Part shown: positions 1-8,338 of the stretch, in pieces | How positions within the stretch are numbered: the first letter of the stretch is position 1 | Layout of the letters: every line of letters starts with the position of its first letter | Source: Jejuia sp040720935 | Lineage (GTDB): Bacteria; Bacteroidota; Bacteroidia; Flavobacteriales; Flavobacteriaceae | Direction: 5' to 3' | DNA: 64,000 nucleotides | NCBI RefSeq assembly: GCF_040720935.1 | Contig: NZ_JBFDAE010000001.1 | Coordinates: 124,001-188,000 of the forward strand | Position numbers and translations under genes: made by a program | The notes under the pieces: model-generated | Seen by the model: only the letters and a program-made list of their open reading frames with translations | Databases searched by the model: none | What the model was told of the DNA's origin: nothing

Positions 1-400
1 GGTGTCTAATACTAATTTCTCCAATAGCAATGTTAGGCAATGTGTAAACAAAAACAGCAGGACTTGGGTAATAATTTTCTATATCATTAATAGTTTCTTG
101 ATGTCTTCTATCTGTATCTAAACTTGCGCTTTTATTGGAAAGCACAATGGCTATATTTTCTTTGTCTTTAGGGTTGATAGTGTTGTTTTCCAGTAAAAAT
201 TCAGCTGCAAGAAACGCAAGCTTACTAAGGTTGTCCATTTTAAAGAATTTAGGATACGCCAGCCCTTTTTCTTTATACACCTGTTTTGAAAATTTTGCGA
301 AAGGGATTTGAGAATCTTTAAGCAAAACCGTGTTGCCATTAAGTGTAACGGCATTGTTTTTTATATGGCAATATGCTATGACGCTTTGATTTTTTTTCAA
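1..400 (-). CDS. Beta-ketoacyl-ACP synthase-like protein, flexirubin cluster (partial, C-terminus outside window)
   Basis: This open frame runs off the left edge and about 133 residues are visible. The start is a TTG (400-398) inside the stop codon of the upstream ketosynthase gene (agTTGa), which suggests translational coupling; no in-frame ATG gives a fuller protein. Visible segments include YPKFFKMDNLSKLAFLAAE near residue 40, LSNKSASLDTD and FVYTLPNIAIGEISIRH. These resemble the ketosynthase-like proteins I recall from flavobacterial flexirubin clusters, where the last segment matches the ALPN-type loop before the active site. The nucleophile region lies outside the window, so whether it is catalytic or a chain-length-factor-like partner cannot be decided. 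Confidence 0.7.
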   Translation of the reverse strand, partial: MKKNQSVIAYCHIKNNAVTLNGNTVLLKDSQIPFAKFSKQVYKEKGLAYPKFFKMDNLSKLAFLAAEFLLENNTINPKDKENIAIVLSNKSASLDTDRRHQETINDIENYYPSPAVFVYTLPNIAIGEISIRH

Positions 401-1533
401 CTGTTTATTTTTTTAAAAAGTACAGCAGTATTACAACCGCCAAAACCAGATGCTGTTTTTAAGAAGGTATTAATTGTTGCTTTCTTTTTCTTTTGAATAA
501 CATGTAATGGTACCGAAATCCCTAATTCATCAATTCCTAAAGAGGTGTAAAGCATGTTGTTTTTCATGGAAGACATGCCAACAATAGCTTCCAGAAGCCC
601 TGAAGCACCCAAAGTATGTCCATAATAGCCTTTTAAACTATTTAAGGGAACGGTTTCTAGATTTGCTCTATTGAATGCAATGGCTTCCATTTCATCATTA
701 AATACTGTTGCCGTACCGTGTGCTGAAATATAATCGATGGTTTCAGGTGTTATGTTTGCTTCTTTTATTGCAGACTGGATGCTTCTGTATAAACCTTCTC
801 CATCTCTTGAAGGGCCTGAAATATGATTGGCATCGTTACATGAGCCATCTCCAATAACTTGGATACTATCTGTTTTTGGTTTTTGATTAGAAATTGCGAC
901 CGACGCTGCAGCTTCCCCAATAGTAATTCCATTTCTATATTTTGAAAATGGTTTACATGGGTTTTCGCTTATGGCTTGAAAAGATTGAAACCCTGATAAC
1001 GTGAATTCTGAAACGATATCACCTCCAACGATAAAAGCATTGTCGTAATAATCATTCTGGATAAGCCGTTTGGCAACCGCAACCGATAAAATGCCAGAAA
1101 CACAGGCATTGGATATGATAATAGGCTCGTTTTTAAATCCAAAGAAGGTTTTGATTCTTTCGCCTAAAACAGGTAAATAAGCACGTTCCGGGGAAAAATT
1201 ATTTGTAGTTGCTAAGGCATCAATATTTCCTTTTGTAGTTGCTATAAGTAATGCTGTTTTATCAGAAATTGAAAAATCAGATTGAGAAATGGTGTCCTGC
1301 AAAGACAAAATCATCATTTTCTCTAGTTTAGTGTAAGCATCAATATGCCCTATTTTATGAAACGAATTGTTTAATTTTTCATCATTGATTATTGCAGCAT
1401 AATAGGGTGAAGCACCAATAGTATTGTGCAAAGAAATCCCAGAATTTTCTTGAGCTATTTGCGAAATATTTGTTTCGGTATTAAAACCAAGAGGGGAGAT
1501 AATAGTGTTTGCAGTAATAAAAACGTGCTTCAT
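397..1533 (-). CDS. Beta-ketoacyl-ACP synthase (flexirubin/aryl polyene chain elongation)
   Basis: Thiolase-fold ketosynthase of 378 residues, expected to condense malonyl-ACP with the growing polyene chain in the cytoplasm. The catalytic triad is readable: Cys144 in SNACVSG, His272 in SAHGTATVFND, and His306 in GYYGHTLGASG. The C-terminal glycine-rich ASGFGGCNTA loop is also present. It is slightly shorter than a typical FabF (about 410 residues). It lies 7 bases downstream of the thioesterase gene, and its stop overlaps the TTG start of the next ketosynthase-like gene. In aryl-polyene systems two ketosynthase chains often pair; with the complete triad this would be the active member, but pairing is inferred. 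Function in flexirubin synthesis comes from context. Confidence 0.9.
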   Translation of the reverse strand: MKHVFITANTIISPLGFNTETNISQIAQENSGISLHNTIGASPYYAAIINDEKLNNSFHKIGHIDAYTKLEKMMILSLQDTISQSDFSISDKTALLIATTKGNIDALATTNNFSPERAYLPVLGERIKTFFGFKNEPIIISNACVSGILSVAVAKRLIQNDYYDNAFIVGGDIVSEFTLSGFQSFQAISENPCKPFSKYRNGITIGEAAASVAISNQKPKTDSIQVIGDGSCNDANHISGPSRDGEGLYRSIQSAIKEANITPETIDYISAHGTATVFNDEMEAIAFNRANLETVPLNSLKGYYGHTLGASGLLEAIVGMSSMKNNMLYTSLGIDELGISVPLHVIQKKKKATINTFLKTASGFGGCNTAVLFKKINS

Positions 1534-1540
1534 GATGTTT

Positions 1541-1987
1541 TTATATTAATTTGTTACTGTCTTTCCAAGCTTTGAAAAAAGGAGGAGATGTTAGCGACAA
1601 ATCATTATTGTCATCTACAAACACTTGAATCGTTTCCCCTAAACAAACTAGATCTCCTTCGGCATTGAAAATTTTGTAGTTAAAAATCATTTTAGCCGCA
1701 GGGGTATTAATAAAGGTTGTTTCTATGGTAGCTATTTCGCCATAGCGTAATGGTAATTTATGTTCGCAACTTGATTTTACAATGGGTGTAACGTAACCGT
1801 GCGCTTTTACATCTAGGTATGAAATACCATGTTTTCTGCCAAAAGCTTCTCTGCCGTCTTCGAAATAATGAAGGTAATAACCATGCCAAACAATACCCAA
1901 TGCATCCGTTTCATTGAAGCGAACCCTAATATCTTGAGACACCTTTAATGTGTTTTCTTCAGCATTTTCAAGCTTTTTTGATTTCAT
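1541..1987 (-). CDS. Acyl-CoA/acyl-ACP thioesterase, YbgC/4-hydroxybenzoyl-CoA thioesterase type
   Basis: Hotdog-fold protein of 148 residues. The segment VRFNETDALGIVWHGYYLHY (residues about 22-41) carries the Asp and His typical of the 4HBT/YbgC family, in which the Asp is catalytic. The likely role is hydrolysis or release of acyl-ACP or acyl-CoA intermediates in polyene synthesis. It sits 6 bases from the dehydratase gene upstream and 7 bases from the ketosynthase downstream, so the genes are almost certainly cotranscribed. Substrate is not readable from sequence. No signal peptide; cytoplasmic. Confidence 0.85.
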   Translation of the reverse strand: MKSKKLENAEENTLKVSQDIRVRFNETDALGIVWHGYYLHYFEDGREAFGRKHGISYLDVKAHGYVTPIVKSSCEHKLPLRYGEIATIETTFINTPAAKMIFNYKIFNAEGDLVCLGETIQVFVDDNNDLSLTSPPFFKAWKDSNKLI

Positions 1988-1993
1988 TAGACT

Positions 1994-2431
1994 TTATTTT
2001 TTTAAAACAGTTTTCATTTGGGCAGACATGATAATTTCGCCATCCAATCGGGTTAGGCCTTTAACCAATGTAACGCCCATGACTTCTTGTAAAATCTCAA
2101 CTTCTGTTTCAAGTTGTGTATTAACCTTTGGAAGTTTTTCAATAACCACTCCTTTTATAGCCCCAATATAACCTTCTGGTGCTGGTCTATTTTTAATATA
2201 AAAATGGTAGCCAGTATAAAGCGCAACGGTTTGTGCCATATGTTCTATTAAGCCCGGTTCTGTTAGGTAGCCATCTTGCACAAACATATTAGTATCTAAA
2301 ATGGTTAATCCAGACATGACTTTAGATGCGTCAAAATACAACAAAGCATCTACCATTACAATTGGAGGGCGTTGTGGTATCAGTTTAAGGATAATGCTTT
2401 GGTCGGTTATTTTTTCTTTAAGTAAGTTCAT
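1994..2431 (-). CDS. 3-hydroxyacyl-ACP dehydratase-like hotdog protein (ApeP/FabZ type)
   Basis: Small hotdog protein of 145 residues. The N-terminal stretch LIPQRPPIVMVDALL and the helix EPGLIEHMAQTVALYTGYHF (Glu63, His64) resemble the FabA/FabZ-like dehydratases of aryl-polyene clusters. These lack the canonical HFPG box but keep the QRPPxxMVD and E-x-xAQ patterns. The expected role is dehydration of the 3-hydroxyacyl-ACP made by the ketoreductase, giving the conjugated double bonds. It lies between the acyltransferase (7-base gap) and the thioesterase (6-base gap). Only one dehydratase-like gene is visible in this cluster portion; another may lie beyond the left edge. Confidence 0.8.
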   Translation of the reverse strand: MNLLKEKITDQSIILKLIPQRPPIVMVDALLYFDASKVMSGLTILDTNMFVQDGYLTEPGLIEHMAQTVALYTGYHFYIKNRPAPEGYIGAIKGVVIEKLPKVNTQLETEVEILQEVMGVTLVKGLTRLDGEIIMSAQMKTVLKK

Positions 2432-2438
2432 GCGTTTG

Positions 2439-3323
2439 CTAGTCTTTTAAATCGTTCCAAAAATCAAAATAATTAAACCATTGTAACGGATATTTCTTAA
2501 GCATCCATTCTAAACTTTCGGTATAAGATTTTAATAATGCTGCAGGGTCTCGATGTTTTACTTTGGCGGTTCTTGCATAAAGGTGGTAATGCTTATTAGT
2601 TTCTTTCATAACATACACAAAAATAACAGGCACTTTTAATCGGGATCCTAAAAGAAATGGGCCCGCAGGAAATTTTGCTTCTTTACCTAACAGGGTATGT
2701 GTCATCGATTTAGTTTCTTTAATATATCTGTCGCCAGTTATACAAATAATTTCATTTCTTGAAAGTGCTGCATTTATTTCGAAGATATGGGAAAGGTCTT
2801 CTTTTATAATAATAAACTTAATGCTTGATTTTGTTGTTACGCTTTCAATATAGGCTTTTATATCGCTATGTTCGGCATCTGTTGTAAGTAAACTAATGGT
2901 GACGTTTTCTTCTAATTCATTTAAAAAATACTCGGCTATTTCGAAATTCCCGACATGGGCACTAATAAGGATACCGCCCTTTTTTGCTTGGAGTATGTTT
3001 TGTAGTTTTTCAATACCATCAAAATGATAAGAAAATTTGTTTCTTAAACCAGAAGAAATTGCAATTTTATCGATAATGGTCTGTCCAAAAACATAGTAGC
3101 TTTTGTAAACACTAAAAACGCTTTTAAGTATTGAGTACTGTTGCCTGTTACGAAGGTAATTATAAATAGATTTGGTACTGTTTTTAGCAAAAAAACAAAA
3201 GTAAAAAGCAACAAAAACGAGTACAAAATAGGCAACAGGTAAGCCGAGTTTTTTAATACAAAAAACAAATATTTTATATCCTAAAACTGAACCTCTGGAT
3301 TTTCCTTCCCATTCCGTAGCCAT
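2439..3323 (-). CDS. LpxL/HtrB-type lysophospholipid acyltransferase family protein
   Basis: Membrane-associated acyltransferase of 294 residues with a hydrophobic N-terminal segment (about residues 15-45). The HX4E motif of LpxL/MsbB-family enzymes is present as HVGNFE (His123, Glu128), followed by a conserved TGDRY region. The family transfers acyl groups from ACP or CoA to lipid acceptors. Homologues are regular members of aryl-polyene and flexirubin clusters, where they are thought to attach the aryl-polyenoyl chain to its lipid partner. The gene follows the ACP gene by 17 bases. Its presence supports a membrane-anchored, esterified pigment rather than a free fatty acid. Confidence 0.85.
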   Translation of the reverse strand: MATEWEGKSRGSVLGYKIFVFCIKKLGLPVAYFVLVFVAFYFCFFAKNSTKSIYNYLRNRQQYSILKSVFSVYKSYYVFGQTIIDKIAISSGLRNKFSYHFDGIEKLQNILQAKKGGILISAHVGNFEIAEYFLNELEENVTISLLTTDAEHSDIKAYIESVTTKSSIKFIIIKEDLSHIFEINAALSRNEIICITGDRYIKETKSMTHTLLGKEAKFPAGPFLLGSRLKVPVIFVYVMKETNKHYHLYARTAKVKHRDPAALLKSYTESLEWMLKKYPLQWFNYFDFWNDLKD

Positions 3324-3340
3324 TCAATTTTAGTAGATAT

Positions 3341-3583
3341 TTAGCTTAATTTATTTTCAATGAGGTCATAAAAATTTTGAAGTGTTACCACATTTACAAA
3401 ATCTTCTCCAACTAATTTTACTCCAAAATTTGATTCGATAGCAACTACCAAATCCACAAAATCTAAACTATCAAGTTCAAGGGTTTCCTTTAAATTTGCT
3501 TCAGGTAAAATATCATCTGCTTCAACTTCAAACTCATCTATAAGAAAGTTGTTTATTTTTTCAACAATAACTTCTTTGTCCAT
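3341..3583 (-). CDS. Acyl carrier protein, flexirubin cluster
   Basis: Eighty-residue acidic carrier protein with the phosphopantetheine attachment motif DSLD (Ser39) in LELDSLDFVDLVVAIE, the usual four-helix ACP layout. It should carry the aryl-polyene intermediates between the ketosynthase, ketoreductase and dehydratase encoded around it. It lies 7 bases downstream of the FabF-like gene and 17 bases upstream of the acyltransferase. It is distinct from the housekeeping AcpP-type protein encoded at 41091-41324, so the window carries two dedicated ACPs. Confidence 0.93.
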   Translation of the reverse strand: MDKEVIVEKINNFLIDEFEVEADDILPEANLKETLELDSLDFVDLVVAIESNFGVKLVGEDFVNVVTLQNFYDLIENKLS

Positions 3584-3590
3584 AAGGGTG

Positions 3591-4808
3591 CTATATTTTT
3601 TTTATTATCAATGCTGAATTTGTTCCTCCAAATCCAAAAGAATTGGACAAAAATACATCAATTTTTTTATCTGTCGTTTTGCTTACTAAATTTAATTTAG
3701 CAGCATCATCATCAGGGTTTTCCAAATTTATATTAGGAGCAATAAAGGAATGTTGCATCATGAGCATTGAGTATATAACTTCGCTGGCCCCTGCCATCCA
3801 ACATTCGTGTCCTGTCATGGATTTTGTAGAACTCACATAAGGGCCGTTTTCTCCAAAAACATCAAATATCGCTTTGGCTTCGTTTGAATCGCCAACAGGT
3901 GTTGAGGTGGCATGCGCATTAACATAATCAATACTATTAACGGGGATATTTGCTTGTTTGATAGCTTTTTTCATGGCGCGCGAAGGCCCATCTACATTTG
4001 GAGTGGAAATATGCTCTCCGTTTGACGAAAAACCATATCCAATAATTTCGCCTAAAATAGGAGCTCCTCTTTTTATTGCAGATTCATAACTTTCTACAAT
4101 AAGTGTTGCCCCACCACCACTTGGTATGAGCCCATCGCGGTTTTTATCGAAAGGACGCGACGCTTTTTCTGGTTGTTCTACGTTTGCGGAAAATACGCCC
4201 AAACCATCAAAACTTCCCATGGCGAGTTCGTTAATTTCTTGTGCTCCACCACAAATAATACAATCTTGAAGCCCGCTTTTTATTAGTTGATACGCCATGC
4301 CAATAGCATGAGAACCACTTGCACAGGCTGCACTTATTGTAAAATTAATTCCTGTTAGTTTAAATATGGTCGATAAATTCATGGTTACAGAAGAATTCAT
4401 GCCTTTAAAAATAGAGCCAGAACCAACTAATGTGGTGTCTTTTTTCTCTCTAATAATATCAACAGCTTCAATAACAGATTTTGCGGTGCTATCGTTGCCA
4501 TAAAGGATACCTACTTCATTTGCATCTAAAAAATCTTGCGTGATTTTTGCATTCTCCAATGCTTCGATGGTTGCCATATAAGCATATGTACCTTCCTCGC
4601 CTAAACTAATGCGTTGCCTTCTGGTTAAAAGTTTTTTTAATTCAGGGGGTTCTACCATACCTGTTAAACAGGAACGGTAACCAAAAGGTTTTCTTTTTTC
4701 ATCAAAGATAATTCCAGAGGCTCCGTTATAAAGAGACGCTTTTACTTCCTCCAGATTTTTACCTATACAAGAATATATTCCCATACCAGTTATCACCACT
4801 CTTCCCAT
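3591..4808 (-). CDS. Beta-ketoacyl-ACP synthase, FabF-like, flexirubin cluster
   Basis: Complete ketosynthase of 405 residues. The triad is Cys162 in AACASGSHAIG, His299 in NAHATSTPVGDSNE and His334 in KSMTGHECWMAGA. C-terminal NSFGFGGTNSA closes the fold. It should extend the 4-coumaroyl or polyene chain using malonyl-ACP. It is 14 bases downstream of the ketoreductase gene and 7 bases upstream of the ACP gene, an arrangement (KR-KS-ACP) like a compact type II fatty acid or polyketide module. It is a paralogue of the housekeeping FabF at 41337-42587; the A in NAHATSTP replaces the usual G of FabF. Confidence 0.93.
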   Translation of the reverse strand: MGRVVITGMGIYSCIGKNLEEVKASLYNGASGIIFDEKRKPFGYRSCLTGMVEPPELKKLLTRRQRISLGEEGTYAYMATIEALENAKITQDFLDANEVGILYGNDSTAKSVIEAVDIIREKKDTTLVGSGSIFKGMNSSVTMNLSTIFKLTGINFTISAACASGSHAIGMAYQLIKSGLQDCIICGGAQEINELAMGSFDGLGVFSANVEQPEKASRPFDKNRDGLIPSGGGATLIVESYESAIKRGAPILGEIIGYGFSSNGEHISTPNVDGPSRAMKKAIKQANIPVNSIDYVNAHATSTPVGDSNEAKAIFDVFGENGPYVSSTKSMTGHECWMAGASEVIYSMLMMQHSFIAPNINLENPDDDAAKLNLVSKTTDKKIDVFLSNSFGFGGTNSALIIKKI

Positions 4809-4822
4809 TTCCGTAACTTTAT

Positions 4823-5554
4823 TTAAGAGTAAATACCTCCATTAATATTTATGACCTCACCTGTTATGTATGCTGCTTTTTCAGACGCTAAAAAGGACAC
4901 TAAATGTGCAACTTCTTCAGGGTTTCCAAAACGATTGGCAGGGACTAATTTTTTTAATTCTTTTTCATTTAACTCGCCTGTCATATCGGTTTTAATAAAC
5001 CCTGGAGCTACTGCGTTAACGGTAATATTGCGTTTTGCTATTTCTTGAGCCAAAGCTTTTGTTGCTCCTATTACAGCACCTTTTGCTGCCGAATAATTAG
5101 TTTGACCAGGTGTGCCTTTAAGACCTGATAAAGACACAATATTAATAATGCGTCCGTATTTTTGGACTAGCAATTTCTGAATCAAATGATTTGTGACATT
5201 AAAGAACCCATTAAGGCTGGTATTAACAACATTATTCCAGTCTTCGGATGTCATCCACATAAACAAACCGTCTTTTGTAATCCCAGCATTGTTAACGATG
5301 ACTTCAATAATTGCTTCTTTATTTTTTTCTTGCCAGTTATCTAAAACAGATCTCACTTCTTCATTATTTACAACATCAAATTGTAACAATTCCCCTGTTC
5401 CACCTGCTGCTTCAACTGCTTTTAAAGTATCTAAAGCGGCTTGCTTATTACTGTGATAATTTATTAAAATAGTATAACCGGTATCTTTGGCCAGTTGGAT
5501 GCAAATTGCTTTGCCAATTCCTCTTGAACCTCCTGTAACTAAAGCGTATTTCAT
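4823..5554 (-). CDS. 3-oxoacyl-ACP reductase, FabG-like (SDR family)
   Basis: Classical short-chain dehydrogenase of 243 residues. The nucleotide-binding TGGSRGIG is at residues 7-14, NNAG at 88-91, and the catalytic Ser141, Tyr154 and Lys158 are in the SLSG and YSAAKGA segments. A C-terminal ITGEVININGG matches FabG. It should reduce the 3-oxoacyl-ACP formed by the neighbouring ketosynthases with NADPH. It sits 15 bases downstream of the WG-repeat gene and 14 bases upstream of the FabF-like gene. The role in pigment synthesis rather than general fatty acid synthesis is inferred from position. Confidence 0.92.
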   Translation of the reverse strand: MKYALVTGGSRGIGKAICIQLAKDTGYTILINYHSNKQAALDTLKAVEAAGGTGELLQFDVVNNEEVRSVLDNWQEKNKEAIIEVIVNNAGITKDGLFMWMTSEDWNNVVNTSLNGFFNVTNHLIQKLLVQKYGRIINIVSLSGLKGTPGQTNYSAAKGAVIGATKALAQEIAKRNITVNAVAPGFIKTDMTGELNEKELKKLVPANRFGNPEEVAHLVSFLASEKAAYITGEVININGGIYS

Positions 5555-5569
5555 TTATTTATACTCTTA

Positions 5570-6706
5570 TTATTTGGTGGCATTAGCAAATAATTCAGCA
5601 TTTTGATGCCACTTACCTCCTAATACGTCTCCTTGTTTATTAATGAAGCCCCATTGTTTGCCACGCTTTACACGCGCAACTCCGTTATAAAATCCTTTAA
5701 TTTGATTTTTACTGAATAAAGATAATCCTCCAGCCGTAATTTGATATGCTGCTGGAATTACCATTTTTCCTGATTTATCAATAAAACCCCATAACTTTTT
5801 TTCTTTTACAGGGGCTAATCCATCGGCTGAAAAAATTTCGGCATCTCTAAAATGAAAGCCAACAATTTCTTTTCCATTTTCATCAATGTAACCCCATAAT
5901 TTATTTTTATAAACTGGTGCTAATCCATTAGTAAAGGCTCGTGCTTTTTCGTATGTAGGCTCTATAACCCATTTACCGGTATTGTTAATGAATCCTACTT
6001 TTTTATTGCTTCGCGCATAGGTCAATTCGGAATTATCATTAAAATCCCAAATTTTATCAATACCAATTATAGGGTTAAATGTATTATCATTTACAATACC
6101 AAATGTTTCCCCTTTTTTTGCCCAAACGCCTTTGCTGTTGTAACTCCCTATTTCGGAATATTCTACTGGAATATATACTTTTCCGTTTTTGTCAATCATA
6201 CCCCAATATTCTCCATTTCTCACTCTTGCATATCCATTATAAAATGGTTTTATAACATTGTAAGTAGGTTCTAAAATGAGTTTGCCGTCGGTGCCTAAGA
6301 GACCTATTTTTTTAGCTTTTCTGTAAAACGCAACACCATTGTTAAAATCAAAATATTTTTCGGTTACAGGTGTCTTTAGAATTTCTCCAGAGGTATTAAC
6401 ATAATTCCATTGGTCATCTTTAAGAACTAAGACAAAACCAGAATTATAGCTTTTTACCCTGTCGTATTCTGGCTTGAGAACCCACTCACCAGAGGTATTG
6501 ATTAGCCCCCATTTTTCCCCTTGAAGCGCAGCAGCATATCCTTCGGAGAAATCCCCTGCTTTTTTAAATTGTGGTTGAATAACGTATTCTCCCGAAGTAT
6601 CAATATAACCAAACAAATCATTATCTCTAACCAATGCCAATTCTTGTCCACTAATAAATGGTAGGTTTAAAAAAAATGTAAAAAGTAAGGTGTAATAAAA
6701 TTTCAT
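5570..6706 (-). CDS. Secreted WG-repeat protein in the flexirubin operon
   Basis: Protein of 378 residues with a Sec signal peptide (residues 1-20, ending near ISGQ) and at least nine WG-type beta repeats of about 35-40 residues, for example KWGLINTSGEWVLKPEYD, YWGMIDKNGKVYIPVEYSE and LWGFIDKSGKMVIPAAY. WG repeats (WG_beta_rep family) occur in exported bacterial proteins with mostly unknown roles. The start codon overlaps the stop of the ammonia-lyase gene by one base (taATG), so it is a true member of the pigment operon. No catalytic motif is visible. A scaffold or ligand-binding role in the periplasm or at the outer membrane, where flexirubins reside, is possible but unproven. Confidence 0.88.
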   Translation of the reverse strand: MKFYYTLLFTFFLNLPFISGQELALVRDNDLFGYIDTSGEYVIQPQFKKAGDFSEGYAAALQGEKWGLINTSGEWVLKPEYDRVKSYNSGFVLVLKDDQWNYVNTSGEILKTPVTEKYFDFNNGVAFYRKAKKIGLLGTDGKLILEPTYNVIKPFYNGYARVRNGEYWGMIDKNGKVYIPVEYSEIGSYNSKGVWAKKGETFGIVNDNTFNPIIGIDKIWDFNDNSELTYARSNKKVGFINNTGKWVIEPTYEKARAFTNGLAPVYKNKLWGYIDENGKEIVGFHFRDAEIFSADGLAPVKEKKLWGFIDKSGKMVIPAAYQITAGGLSLFSKNQIKGFYNGVARVKRGKQWGFINKQGDVLGGKWHQNAELFANATK

Positions 6707-8241
6707 TATACTATGTTGTTATTATGGTTCATGATAAAATCTTTAACCTTATTTACATAAGGATACATGACGATGTCTTCCGTAAATATAGGAACTAAAT
6801 CTCGTATAGCATCATACATTTTTTTGGTTTTTGTAGATATTTTATCTTGTGTTTCAAGGTACTCAATAGCCTGTACAATGGTTATCATTTCTATGGCAAC
6901 TACTTCAAAAGCATTTTCAATAACTTTTTTTGTGATTAAGGCAGCATTTGTACCCATGCTTACAATATCTTGGTTGTCGTTATTGTTTGGAATACTATGC
7001 ACGTACATAGGATTAGATAGCATTTGATTTTCGGCAGTAGTAGATGTTGCTGTAAACTGAACCCCCTGCATGCCAAAGTTTAAACCTAAGGTCCCAAGGT
7101 TTACAAACGCTGGGAGAATATTGTTTAGATTTGGGTTTAACAGGTAGTTCAATTGTCGCTCAGAAAGCATGCTCATTTTAGTGACCACTAGCTTTAATTT
7201 ATCCATTTCTAGGGATACGTAATCCCCATGAAAATTTCCCCCATGATATACATGTTGTTTTTCTACATTAACTATAGGGTTGTCGTTTGCAGAATTTACC
7301 TCTTCAAATAAAATCCGTTCTATATTATTTAAAGTATCCAAAACAGGCCCTAATATTTGAGGGACACATCTTAGCGAATAATATTCTTGAACTTTTTCTT
7401 CAAAAACGGTAACCTCAGGGTTTTTATTATATAAAAATTCCTCGCGTTTTCTGGTTAGTTTGCTATCTTTTAAATGAGATCTCATTTGTTTAGCTACTTC
7501 TCGTTGCCCAATGTGTTTTTTGGTTTGGTTTAGCTCCTCAGATAAGTGATCGTCGTAAGCCTGAACAATTTCATTTATTGCAGAAGAACATAATATGACC
7601 CAATTAAGCAACCGCCTTGTGTTTATAGTGTTTACAATCCCAATACCTGTCATTACAGATGTCCCGTTCATTAAAGCCAACCCTTCACGCAAGGCAACAG
7701 TAATGGGTTTTAATTTTTCAATTTTAAATACTTCTTTTGTCCGCCTTAATTCATTCTTATAAAATACTTCACCTTCACCAATTAACACAAGTGCTAAATG
7801 AGCCAATTGCACCAAATCGCCACTTGCGCCAACGCCACCATGCTCATATATTAATGGCGTAATGCCTCTATTGATTAGTGAACTCATTAATTCAATTACC
7901 GATTTATGGACTCCAGAATTACCCAACGATAAGGTGTTTAATCGCGCTAGCATTGCTGCTTTTACGTATTGAGGATGAATAGTATTTCCTGTACCTGAGG
8001 CATGACTTCTAATTAAGTTGTACTGCAATTTTATACGATCAGAATCGGCTATTTTGTATTGTGCCATTGGCCCAAAACCAGTATTGACACCATAGATTGT
8101 TTTGTTTTCAGAAAACGTTTTCAGAAAATTGAAACTATTTTCAATGGTTTTATAAACTGCACCATCAATTTCAATAGTATCGTTTTCAAAAATGATCTTA
8201 TAAAAATCTTCAATATCTAGAGTTCCATTCAGTTTTAACAT
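6706..8241 (-). CDS. Tyrosine ammonia-lyase (MIO-type aromatic amino acid lyase)
   Basis: MIO-dependent lyase of 511 residues, the family length. The Ala139-Ser140-Gly141 triplet in GGVGASGDLVQLAHLAL cyclises to the MIO electrophile, and Tyr50 in YGVNTGFG is the catalytic base. Much of the sequence (LIRSHASGTGN, SLRCVPQILGPV, GGNFHGDYVSLEMDK, YVHSIPNNNDNQDIVSMGTN) agrees with my recollection of the F. johnsoniae enzyme FjTAL, a characterised tyrosine ammonia-lyase. It is therefore expected to make 4-coumarate, the starter of flexirubin. Many databases would label it histidine ammonia-lyase; a SH pair (79-80) in the selectivity loop resembles HutH, so assignment rests on overall similarity and context. 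It is the first gene of the minus-strand operon. Confidence 0.88.
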   Translation of the reverse strand: MLKLNGTLDIEDFYKIIFENDTIEIDGAVYKTIENSFNFLKTFSENKTIYGVNTGFGPMAQYKIADSDRIKLQYNLIRSHASGTGNTIHPQYVKAAMLARLNTLSLGNSGVHKSVIELMSSLINRGITPLIYEHGGVGASGDLVQLAHLALVLIGEGEVFYKNELRRTKEVFKIEKLKPITVALREGLALMNGTSVMTGIGIVNTINTRRLLNWVILCSSAINEIVQAYDDHLSEELNQTKKHIGQREVAKQMRSHLKDSKLTRKREEFLYNKNPEVTVFEEKVQEYYSLRCVPQILGPVLDTLNNIERILFEEVNSANDNPIVNVEKQHVYHGGNFHGDYVSLEMDKLKLVVTKMSMLSERQLNYLLNPNLNNILPAFVNLGTLGLNFGMQGVQFTATSTTAENQMLSNPMYVHSIPNNNDNQDIVSMGTNAALITKKVIENAFEVVAIEMITIVQAIEYLETQDKISTKTKKMYDAIRDLVPIFTEDIVMYPYVNKVKDFIMNHNNNIV

Positions 8242-8300
8242 TTATATTGTATTGGAATATTTATTTTAATAACTAAATATAAAGTAGTTATTTTGGATTA

Positions 8301-8334
8301 CAAATTTAGAATAATAAATGATTTAAACTACAAA
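8301..8334 (-). promoter_or_regulatory. Predicted promoter of the flexirubin operon
   Basis: On the minus strand a Bacteroidetes -7 element TAAATTTG (8308-8301) lies about 60 bases upstream of the ammonia-lyase ATG (8241). A TTTG (8334-8331) is 22 bases further upstream and could be the -33 element. The -33 candidate touches the 5' end of the divergent halogenase-like gene region (ATG at 8339). No good TAnnTTTG was found on the plus strand for the divergent gene. Confidence 0.5.
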
Positions 8335-8338
8335 GAAT

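Noticed and set aside
308..496. 62-codon plus-strand ORF at the left edge
   Set aside because: Overlaps the two ketosynthase-type genes on the opposite strand in a shadow frame.
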